This document shows, in pieces, positions 1 through 5,879 of a stretch of 6,429 nt of DNA. The position numbers and the translations under genes are program-made. How positions within the stretch are numbered: the first letter of the stretch is position 1; the number at the start of each line of letters is the position of its first letter. Where the stretch lies: NCBI GenBank assembly GCA_017461685.1, contig JAFTXF010000067.1, positions 1 to 6,429 on the forward strand, in the 5' to 3' direction. Source of the DNA: Lachnospiraceae bacterium. GTDB taxonomy: Bacteria; Bacillota; Clostridia; Lachnospirales; Lachnospiraceae. The notes beneath the pieces are model-generated. The model did no database searches and was not told the origin of the DNA. It saw only the letters and a list, made by a program, of their open reading frames with translations.

Positions 1-129
1 CTGAAAGCCGCACTTGAGCTTAGTACTGCTGCAGAGTTTCATGGAGCGGGAGCGTCCATGAAGCAGAACATATATTGCTCTGGCAGTCAGCCTCCGAGTT
101 TCACAAATGCCTATGAAAATGTAAAATAG
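1..129 (+). CDS. 3' end of an unrecognised upstream gene (partial)
   Basis: Frame 1 is open from the first base to a TAG at 127-129, giving 42 residues that begin LKAALELSTAAEF and end SFTNAYENVK. The other two forward frames hit stops early (2-4 in one frame, 15-17 in the other). The stop lies 20 nt before the next gene, the usual spacing inside an operon, which supports a real C-terminus. The start is outside the window. I do not recognise the family: the fragment has no catalytic motif or membrane segment I can name. A 42-codon open frame can arise by chance, so the coding call is only moderate. No terminator is visible between this stop and the next start, so the downstream gene may be co-transcribed with it. 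Confidence 0.5.
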   Translation: MKAALELSTAAEFHGAGASMKQNIYCSGSQPPSFTNAYENVK

Positions 130-149
130 AAAAGGAAATTTATAATATA

Positions 150-2270
150 ATGACAGAGAGATTTGAATTGGCCTTGGAAAGAATAAAGGAATGTGCTGCT
201 GAGCAGTTTCCGCTAGAGGCATATGATGCATATTTTAAAGAAGTATCAGGGTTTTTGCTTGAACTTTGTCAGCAATATGCTCAGATTGCTGCCGGTGAAT
301 TAGATGTAGCAGGCACGGCTTCCAAAGATGTATCGCATGCATCGGGGGTGGCGGCTTTGCTTGACAAGCCTGTATCAGAGAATATTTCAGAGAATAGTCC
401 GGTGGCAGCAGGATTGTCCATAAAAAAGCTTCAGATGCTCAATGAAAAGTTATATCATGCTGCGCTTCCGGAGCAGTATGAGAGCAGTTTTCTAAATCCT
501 GCCTGTGCGGTGGGAAAATTGGGGCAGGAGTTTGGCAGACTGCTGTCTTGTCTGTATGCAGAGCTTCGCAAGGGGATTGTGTATGCCTATGAGCAGAAGT
601 TGGAGCTTTTGACGATTCGTTTGGAGTTGTTTTTGGAGGTGTACAGCGCTTTTGTATATGAGATGCAGGAGAATGGTACGCTGCCTTCTTATGAGAATAT
701 CAGGCAGATCGGTTATTGGTTTATCAGTGATTATTCTGATATTGAGACTGCTGACAGAATCCGTGCGCAGGTTTGCCCGGAGGATAATTTATACGTAGAT
801 ATTATTATGAACAGCGACCTTTCTGATTTGCGCTACCTGTATCGTTACGGCGTGTATATTTCTGACAATGAAATGCGTATTGCTTCCTATTTAAATGAGC
901 AGCCGGAGGAGAAGATTCAGTTGATGGCCCACACGTATGTAGAGGGCTACCGCAAGGGCTTTGAAATGGCAGGCAAGGATTTGTCACGGAAGAAAACAGC
1001 AGGATTGTATTATCATGTGGGTTTTGAGCGGATGATGCGCGAAGCGGTAAAGGAACTTCGTGATTTGGGTCTGGAGCCTACTGTGTACAGAGCATGGGTG
1101 GACGGTGCTGCTTTTAACCGCCAGTATGCTTTTGATCACAGAGATGACATGGGACTTTTCTGGGACAAGCAGTTATTACATCGCATGGCAGATGTGTTGA
1201 AAAATGCTTTCGAGGAGGTAAAGGAGGCAGCAGGTGCATATGCAGGCCCTGCAGTAGTGGAGGTCTTTGGTGAGCCACCGTTTGCTCCGGTAAGCAAACC
1301 GGAATGTGTGTCTATGAGTGAAGAAGCCCGGAAAGTATTTGTGGAATACAGAAGCCAGTCCGGGGAAATTACCAATCAGTATATTAAGGGCGAGGAACGT
1401 AGTTTTACCATTATTGCTTTCCCGCTTCCGGAGATTGGCGAACCTTTTGAGGAAATATTTGACGAGATTATTCGTATTAATACGCTGGATTACGAGCTTT
1501 ATAAAAACATTCAGCAGCATATTATTGATGCGTTGGATGAGGCAGACTATGTGGAGATTAAAGGCATGGGTGCCAATGAAACGGACCTGTGTATTAAACT
1601 GCATGAACTAAAGGACAAGTCCAAAGAGACTAATTTTGAGAACTGCGTGGCAGACGTAAATATTCCGGTTGGAGAGGTGTTTACTTCTCCTGTATTAACG
1701 GGAACGAACGGTGTTCTGCACGTTTCCAGAGTCTTTTTAAATGAACTGGAATATCAGAACCTGCGCATGGAGTTTCAGGATGGTATGATTAGCGCATACA
1801 GTTGTACCAATTTTGAGGCAGAAGCGGACAATCGAAAGTATATCAAAGACAATGTACTTTTCAGACACGACACGCTGCCAATGGGAGAATTTGCCATCGG
1901 CACCAATACCACAGCCTACGTGACAGCAGAGAAGTATGGGATTGCACACAAGCTTCCTATATTAATAGCGGAGAAGATGGGACCTCACTTTGCAGTGGGC
2001 GATACCTGCTATTCACATCAGGAAGAGGTGAAAATGTTTAACCCTGACGGCAAAGAAGTTATTGCCAGAGATAATGAAGTTAGTCTGAAAAGATTGACGG
2101 ATGGCAGTAAAGCATATTATAATTGTCATACAGATATTACCATTCCATATGACGAATTGGGCAGTATTGTTGCAGTATGTGCGGATGGAAGCAGGATATC
2201 TATCATCGAGCAGGGCAGATTTGTTTTGCCGGGCTGTGAGATGTTAAATGAACCATTTGAGGATGCGTAG
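150..2270 (+). CDS. M29-family metallo-aminopeptidase with long N-terminal extension
   Basis: Predicted cytoplasmic aminopeptidase of 706 aa that would remove N-terminal residues from peptides using a two-metal centre. The C-terminal part carries an M29 (AmpS/PepS-like) pattern: NIPVGEVF with Glu509, PMGEFAIGTN with Glu580, AEKMGPHFAVGDTCY with Glu608, His613 and Tyr621, and CHTDITIP with His660 and Asp662. Order and spacing resemble the family's Glu, Glu, His, His-x-Asp metal ligands. Residues about 250-430, including LYYHVGFERMMREAVKELR, look like the family's N-terminal alpha/beta domain. Residues 1-245 are extra, since typical members are about 410 aa, and match no domain I know; they look helical and soluble, with a low-complexity linker near 55-90. 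There is no signal peptide. The ATG at 150 is preceded by AAGGA at 132-136 with rather long 13-nt spacing. The stop lies 14 nt before purE with no terminator between, so it probably shares the purE transcript. Substrate preference cannot be read from the sequence. Confidence 0.82.
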   Translation: MTERFELALERIKECAAEQFPLEAYDAYFKEVSGFLLELCQQYAQIAAGELDVAGTASKDVSHASGVAALLDKPVSENISENSPVAAGLSIKKLQMLNEKLYHAALPEQYESSFLNPACAVGKLGQEFGRLLSCLYAELRKGIVYAYEQKLELLTIRLELFLEVYSAFVYEMQENGTLPSYENIRQIGYWFISDYSDIETADRIRAQVCPEDNLYVDIIMNSDLSDLRYLYRYGVYISDNEMRIASYLNEQPEEKIQLMAHTYVEGYRKGFEMAGKDLSRKKTAGLYYHVGFERMMREAVKELRDLGLEPTVYRAWVDGAAFNRQYAFDHRDDMGLFWDKQLLHRMADVLKNAFEEVKEAAGAYAGPAVVEVFGEPPFAPVSKPECVSMSEEARKVFVEYRSQSGEITNQYIKGEERSFTIIAFPLPEIGEPFEEIFDEIIRINTLDYELYKNIQQHIIDALDEADYVEIKGMGANETDLCIKLHELKDKSKETNFENCVADVNIPVGEVFTSPVLTGTNGVLHVSRVFLNELEYQNLRMEFQDGMISAYSCTNFEAEADNRKYIKDNVLFRHDTLPMGEFAIGTNTTAYVTAEKYGIAHKLPILIAEKMGPHFAVGDTCYSHQEEVKMFNPDGKEVIARDNEVSLKRLTDGSKAYYNCHTDITIPYDELGSIVAVCADGSRISIIEQGRFVLPGCEMLNEPFEDA

Positions 2271-2284
2271 AGGAGGAACTAGAT

Positions 2285-2788
2285 ATGGCACAAGTAGGTA
2301 TTGTGATGGGCAGCGATTCAGATATGCCGGTTATGGCAAAGGCTGCTGATATTTTAGAGGAGCTTGGTATTTCTTATGAAATGACCATAATTTCCGCACA
2401 CAGAGAGCCGGACGTATTTTTTGAATATGCCAAGGGCGCAGAGGAAAAGGGCTTTAAGGTGATTATTGCAGGTGCAGGCATGGCGGCACATTTGCCGGGT
2501 ATGTGCGCAGCGATTTTCCCGATGCCTGTTATCGGTATTCCGATGCACACCACATCTTTAGGCGGCAGAGATTCTCTGTATTCTATCGTACAGATGCCAA
2601 GCGGCATTCCGGTTGCTACTGTTGCCATTAACGGTGGTGCCAATGCAGGATTACTGGCAGCCAAGATTTTGGCTACTTCTGATGCAGAGCTGTTGCAGAA
2701 GCTGAAGGATTATTCCAAGTCCTTGAAAGAGGCTGTTCAGGCGAAGGACGCCAGATTGCAGGAAGTAGGATACAAGAATTATAAATAA
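2285..2788 (+). CDS. purE: 5-(carboxyamino)imidazole ribonucleotide mutase, class I PurE
   Basis: Converts N5-CAIR to CAIR in de novo purine synthesis; class I enzymes are cytoplasmic octamers. The 167 aa match the usual length (about 160-170). Visible motifs are the N-terminal nucleotide-phosphate loop GSDSDM (9-14), the catalytic-histidine segment SAHREPD (37-43, His39), GAGMAAHLPGM (63-73), and GGRDSLYSIVQMPSGIPVAT (93-112) followed by INGGANAGLLAAKIL. The AAHLPGM and SIVQMPSGIP blocks mark class I (the mutase that needs PurK-made N5-CAIR) rather than the class II AIR carboxylase. SAHREPD and GAGMAAH replace the SAHRTPD and GAGGAAH of E. coli; I believe this is the common clostridial form. 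Start ATG follows AGGAGG at 2271-2276 with 8-nt spacing. It lies 14 nt after the aminopeptidase and 25 nt before purM, so it is operonic. No purK is present in the window. Confidence 0.97.
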   Translation: MAQVGIVMGSDSDMPVMAKAADILEELGISYEMTIISAHREPDVFFEYAKGAEEKGFKVIIAGAGMAAHLPGMCAAIFPMPVIGIPMHTTSLGGRDSLYSIVQMPSGIPVATVAINGGANAGLLAAKILATSDAELLQKLKDYSKSLKEAVQAKDARLQEVGYKNYK

Positions 2789-2813
2789 TTATACATATAC
2801 GGAGGAACGACAA

Positions 2814-3842
2814 ATGTTGGATTACAAGACAGCCGGTGTGGATATTGAAGCCGGTTACAAAGCAGTAGAATTAATGAAGGAACACGTAAAGAAAACCATG
2901 AGACCGGAAGTTATGGGCGGCTTAGGCGGTTTTGCAGGTGCATTTTCTTTAAGTGGAATTAAGGAAATGGAGAACCCTGTTCTGTTGTCCGGTACAGATG
3001 GCTGCGGTACCAAGGTAAAGCTGGCTATCGTTATGGACAAGCACGATACCATCGGTATTGATGCAGTTGCAATGTGTGTAAATGACGTTGCCTGCTCCGG
3101 CGGTGAGCCTTTGTTCTTCTTAGACTATATTGCCTGCGGCAAGAATTATCCTGAGAAAATCGCTGCAATCGTGAAGGGTGTTGCAGAGGGCTGTTTACAG
3201 AGTGGTGCTGCTTTAGTTGGCGGTGAGACCGCAGAGCATCCGGGCATGATGCCGGAGGAGGATTATGACCTGGCAGGTTTTGCAGTAGGTGTTGTAGATG
3301 CCAAGGACATTATTACAGGTGAAAATATTAAGGCTGGCGATACTTTGATCGGTATTGCATCCAGCGGTGTACATAGCAATGGTTTCTCTTTGGTTCGTAA
3401 AGTGTTTGATATTACAAAGGAAAGTCTGGATACCTATTATGATGAGTTGGGAACCACCCTTGGTGAAGCTTTACTTGCTCCGACTAAGATTTACGTTAAG
3501 ACTATGAAGGAGATTAAGAACGCAGGCGTTACGGTAAAGGGCTGCAGTCATATTACAGGCGGCGGTTTCCAGGAGAACATTCCGCGTATGCTTCCGGAAG
3601 GCGTTCGTGCAGTGATTAAAAAGGACAGCTATCCGGTACTTCCGATTTTCAAATTATTACAGAAGACAGGTAATATCGCAGACGATATGATGTACAATAC
3701 ATACAACATGGGTCTTGGTATGGTACTTGCTATTGATCCGGCAGATGTGGACAAGACTATGGAAGCCATTAAGGCAGCAGGTGAGACTCCTTACATCGTA
3801 GGCCATGTAGAAGCAGGCGAAAAGGGAGTGACCTTATGCTAA
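2814..3842 (+). CDS. purM: Phosphoribosylformylglycinamidine cyclo-ligase (AIR synthetase)
   Basis: ATP-dependent ring closure of FGAM to AIR, the fifth step of purine synthesis; cytoplasmic homodimer of the PurM/PurL/SelD/ThiL ATP-binding superfamily. The 342 aa compare with 345 in E. coli. Hallmarks in order: YKTAGVDIEAGYKAVELMK (4-22), GGFAGAFSL (38-46), LLSGTDGCGTKVKLAI (57-72) with the superfamily's acidic and lysine residues, GIDAVAMCVNDVACSGGEPL (81-100) with the metal-binding NDV, GGETAEHPGMM (136-146), GIASSGVHSNGFSLVR (180-195), LLAPTKIYVK (220-229), HITGGGFQENIPRMLP (246-261) and YNTYNMGLGM (294-303). All expected core motifs are intact. The ATG follows GGAGG at 2801-2805 with 8-nt spacing. 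The last 7 nt overlap the purN start, which suggests translational coupling. Confidence 0.98.
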   Translation: MLDYKTAGVDIEAGYKAVELMKEHVKKTMRPEVMGGLGGFAGAFSLSGIKEMENPVLLSGTDGCGTKVKLAIVMDKHDTIGIDAVAMCVNDVACSGGEPLFFLDYIACGKNYPEKIAAIVKGVAEGCLQSGAALVGGETAEHPGMMPEEDYDLAGFAVGVVDAKDIITGENIKAGDTLIGIASSGVHSNGFSLVRKVFDITKESLDTYYDELGTTLGEALLAPTKIYVKTMKEIKNAGVTVKGCSHITGGGFQENIPRMLPEGVRAVIKKDSYPVLPIFKLLQKTGNIADDMMYNTYNMGLGMVLAIDPADVDKTMEAIKAAGETPYIVGHVEAGEKGVTLC

Positions 3843-4429
3843 AGATAGTAGTGTGCGTATCCGGTGGCGGTACCAATCTGCAGGCGATTATTGACAGTAT
3901 TGAGGCAGGTAAGGTGACCAATGCGGAGATTATGGCAGTGATCAGCAATAATGCCGATGCCAAGGCTTTGGACAGGGCGCGCAATCACGGCATTGAAGGA
4001 ATTTGCCTTTCACCTAAGGATTACGAGACCAGAGATGCTTTTAACGAGGCATTTACAACCACAATGGTTGCAATGAATCCGGATTTGATCGTATTGGCAG
4101 GCTTTCTGGTAAAGATTCCGGAAGCTATGGTGGCAGCCTTCCCGGGCAAGATCATTAATATTCATCCGTCTCTGATTCCTTCCTTCTGCGGTGTGGGTTA
4201 CTATGGCCTGAAAGTACATGAGAAGGCTTTAGCGCGAGGGGTAAAGGTGACCGGTGCTACGGTGCATTACGTGGATGGAGGTATGGATACCGGTCCGATT
4301 ATTGCACAGAAGGCCGTTTATGTACAGCCGGGAGATACACCGGAGGTGTTACAGCGCCGTGTAATGGAAGAGGCTGAGTGGATTTTACTGCCACAGGCGA
4401 TCGATGATATTGCAAATGGTAGAATTTAG
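3836..4429 (+). CDS. purN: Phosphoribosylglycinamide formyltransferase (GAR transformylase)
   Basis: Transfers a formyl group from 10-formyltetrahydrofolate to GAR, giving FGAR, the third purine step. The 197 aa are slightly shorter than the 212 of E. coli. The N-terminal phosphate-binding loop is VCVSGGGTNLQAII (6-19). The catalytic region KIINIHPSLIPS (105-116) holds Asn108 and His110, and ATVHYVDGGMDTGPII (141-156) holds His144 and Asp151; these align by eye with E. coli Asn106, His108, His137 and Asp144. After HPSLIP the sequence reads SFCGVGYYGLKVHEKAL where E. coli has KYPGLHTH, a small insertion that seems typical of clostridial PurN. Its start ATG (3836-3838) lies inside the purM end in the ATGCTAA arrangement, with AGGGAG at 3823-3828 as the ribosome-binding site (7-nt spacing). 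It needs a folate cofactor supply, unlike the formate-dependent PurT. Confidence 0.96.
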   Translation: MLKIVVCVSGGGTNLQAIIDSIEAGKVTNAEIMAVISNNADAKALDRARNHGIEGICLSPKDYETRDAFNEAFTTTMVAMNPDLIVLAGFLVKIPEAMVAAFPGKIINIHPSLIPSFCGVGYYGLKVHEKALARGVKVTGATVHYVDGGMDTGPIIAQKAVYVQPGDTPEVLQRRVMEEAEWILLPQAIDDIANGRI

Positions 4430-4483
4430 TTCCACGGGTCCTGGATCAGATACGAGATATAGAACAATAGACAATATATAGCT

Positions 4484-4519
4484 GCGCAGCCTCCCTTACA
4501 TCAGGGAGGCGTGCGTTTT
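4484..4519 (+). terminator. Terminator-like hairpin between purN and purD (attenuator or processing stem)
   Basis: Bases 4489-4496 (GCCTCCCT) pair perfectly with 4503-4510 (AGGGAGGC) around a 6-nt loop, 4497-4502. The stem extends outward by CGCA (4485-4488) with TGCG (4512-4515) across one bulged G at 4511, plus a G-T wobble. TTTT (4516-4519) follows, giving the shape of a weak intrinsic terminator. The left arm overlaps the perfect palindrome GCTGCGCAGC at 4481-4490. The purD ribosome-binding site begins only 6 nt after the T run. Since purD would otherwise lack a visible promoter, partial termination or an intercistronic mRNA-stability stem is more likely than a full stop of transcription. 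That role is inference; the structure itself is seen. Confidence 0.6.
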
Positions 4520-4524
4520 GAGGT

Positions 4525-4530
4525 AAGGAG
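4525..4530 (+). promoter_or_regulatory. Ribosome-binding site that fixes the purD start
   Basis: AAGGAG at 4525-4530 lies 7 nt before the ATG at 4538, ideal spacing. It decides against the in-frame GTG at 4511, which would add nine residues (MRFEVRSTF) before the conserved MKILIVGGGG and sits at the base of the hairpin, with AGGGAGG (4503-4509) only one base upstream. Confidence 0.85.
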
Positions 4531-4537
4531 TACTTTT

Positions 4538-5809
4538 ATGAAGATTTTAATTGTAGGCGGTGGCGGTCGTGAACATGCGATTGCGGCAACCGTTGCTAAG
4601 AGCAAGAAAGTTTCCAAGATTTACTGTGCACCGGGTAATGCCGGCATTGGTATGGTGGCAGAGTGTGTGCCGATTGGTGCCATGGAATTTGACAAATTAG
4701 TTGCATTTGCTACAGAGAAGGCTATCGACCTGGCTATCGTAGGTATGGACGACCCATTGGTAGGCGGTTTGGTGGACGCTTTTGAGGCAGCAGGCATTCG
4801 AGCTTTTGGACCTCGTAAGAACGCTGCTATTTTAGAGGGCAGTAAGGCTTTCAGTAAGGATTTAATGAAGAAATACAACATTCCAACTGCTGCATATGAG
4901 AATTTTGACAATGCAGAGGAGGCATTGGCATACTTAGAAACAGCCACTATGCCTATCGTTTTAAAGGCAGATGGTCTGGCCCTTGGCAAGGGTGTACTTA
5001 TCTGCAATACCTTAGAGGAAGCTAAGGAAGGCGTTAAGAGCATTATGTTAGACAAGCAGTTCGGTACTGCAGGTAATCGCATGGTTATCGAAGAATTTAT
5101 GACCGGCCGTGAAGTCAGTGTACTGTCCTTTGTAGACGGTAAGACCATCAAGACTATGACCAGCGCACAGGATCACAAGCGTGCAGGTGATGGTGATACC
5201 GGTTTAAATACAGGTGGTATGGGAACCTTTTCTCCAAGCCCATTCTATACGGAAGAAGTAGATGATTTCTGCAAGAAATACATTTATCAGGCTACCGTAG
5301 ATGCTATGGCTGCAGAAGGCAGAGAGTTTAAAGGTATCATTTTCTTTGGCCTGATGCTGACACCGAACGGTCCGCGTGTTCTCGAATACAATGACCGCTT
5401 TGGTGATCCGGAGGCGCAGGTAGTACTTCCACGTATGAAGAACGACATTATCGAGGTTATGGAAGCTTGTATCGACGGCACTTTAGATCAGGTTGATTTA
5501 CAGTTTGAATACAATGCGGCAGTTTGCGTTGTTTTGGCAAGCGCAGGATACCCTGTAGCATACGAAAAGGGCAAGCTGATGACCGGTTTCGAAGCATTTG
5601 AGGGCAAAGATGACGTATTCTGCTTCCATGCAGGCACCAAGCTTACAGACGCAGGTATTGTGACCAACGGAGGTCGTGTGCTTGGCATTACTGCCAAGGG
5701 TGCAGATTTGAAGGAAGCCAGAGCAAAGGCTTATGCAGCTACTGAGTGGATTTCCTTTGAAGGCAAATATATGAGACATGATATTGGTGCGGCTATTGAT
5801 GAAGCGTAA
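4538..5809 (+). CDS. purD: Phosphoribosylamine-glycine ligase (GAR synthetase)
   Basis: ATP-grasp enzyme joining 5-phosphoribosylamine and glycine to GAR, the second purine step; cytoplasmic. From the ATG at 4538 it has 423 aa, close to the family norm (429 in E. coli). Domains in order: N-terminal Rossmann-like domain opening MKILIVGGGGREHAIA (1-16), with IYCAPGNAGIG (28-38) and IVGMDDPLVGGLVDAF (67-82). The ATP-grasp core has LEGSKAFSKDLMKKYNIPTA (99-118), VLKADGLALGKGV (141-153), VIEEFMTGREVS (183-194), DHKRAGDGDTGLNTGGMGTF (212-231) and the metal-binding LEYNDRFGDPEAQ (282-294). The C-terminal domain has FHAGTKL and TNGGRVLGITA (376-386). VGMDDPLV and EYNDRFGDPE differ from E. coli VGPEAPLV and EFNCRFGDPE but appear to be the clostridial norm. 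It is 108 nt after purN, separated by a hairpin, and ends 21 nt before a strong terminator. Confidence 0.97.
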   Translation: MKILIVGGGGREHAIAATVAKSKKVSKIYCAPGNAGIGMVAECVPIGAMEFDKLVAFATEKAIDLAIVGMDDPLVGGLVDAFEAAGIRAFGPRKNAAILEGSKAFSKDLMKKYNIPTAAYENFDNAEEALAYLETATMPIVLKADGLALGKGVLICNTLEEAKEGVKSIMLDKQFGTAGNRMVIEEFMTGREVSVLSFVDGKTIKTMTSAQDHKRAGDGDTGLNTGGMGTFSPSPFYTEEVDDFCKKYIYQATVDAMAAEGREFKGIIFFGLMLTPNGPRVLEYNDRFGDPEAQVVLPRMKNDIIEVMEACIDGTLDQVDLQFEYNAAVCVVLASAGYPVAYEKGKLMTGFEAFEGKDDVFCFHAGTKLTDAGIVTNGGRVLGITAKGADLKEARAKAYAATEWISFEGKYMRHDIGAAIDEA

Positions 5810-5830
5810 GAGGGAATAAGTTGCAAAATT

Positions 5831-5863
5831 AAAAGGGCTGTTGCGGGCGCAATGGCCCTTTTT
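5831..5863 (+). terminator. Intrinsic terminator at the end of the purine cluster
   Basis: Bases 5831-5844 pair with 5849-5862: AAAAGGGC with GCCCTTTT, two G-T wobbles, then TTGC with GCAA, closing a GGGC tetraloop at 5845-5848. That is a 14-bp stem, with the T-tract at 5859-5863 in the 3' arm and an A-tract in the 5' arm, so it might act weakly in the reverse direction too. It lies 21 nt after the purD stop and ends right before the next gene's ribosome-binding site. Confidence 0.88.
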
Positions 5864-5868
5864 GGAGG
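5864..5868 (+). promoter_or_regulatory. Ribosome-binding site of the azlC-like gene, abutting the terminator
   Basis: GGAGG at 5864-5868 lies 11 nt before the ATG at 5880. The first base follows directly after the terminator T-tract, so no promoter fits between them. The transcript that carries this site must therefore include at least part of the hairpin in its leader. Confidence 0.8.
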
Positions 5869-5879
5869 ATAAATATATT

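Noticed and set aside
141..146. TATAAT, a perfect -10 box match
   Set aside because: It ends 3 nt before the ATG at 150 in an A/T-rich stretch and no TTGACA-like -35 stands about 17 nt upstream. It could only drive a transcript starting inside the gene.
1176..1604. Reverse-strand frames inside the aminopeptidase gene (also 1136-1375), and a forward frame at 1318-1611
   Set aside because: They overlap the intact 706-aa frame that holds the M29 motifs; their products look like out-of-frame translation.
2271..2284. Search for a purine riboswitch or PurR box before purE
   Set aside because: Only 14 nt separate the aminopeptidase stop from purE, filled mostly by the ribosome-binding site, so no leader element fits there; any such control would be upstream of the window or inside coding sequence.
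4511..4540. GTG at 4511 as the purD start
   Set aside because: It would add nine non-conserved residues, lies at the foot of a hairpin, and has poor ribosome-binding spacing. The ATG at 4538 starts exactly at the conserved MKILIVGGGG with AAGGAG 7 nt upstream.
4621..5151. 176-aa reverse-strand reading frame inside purD
   Set aside because: It is a shadow of a highly conserved purD coding region and has no plausible ribosome-binding context or recognisable product.
5757..5785. Possible promoter for azlC inside purD (TTGAAG, 17 nt, GATATT)
   Set aside because: Each box matches the consensus at only four of six bases, which is expected by chance in this sequence. It is kept only as a note because azlC needs a promoter upstream of the hairpin.
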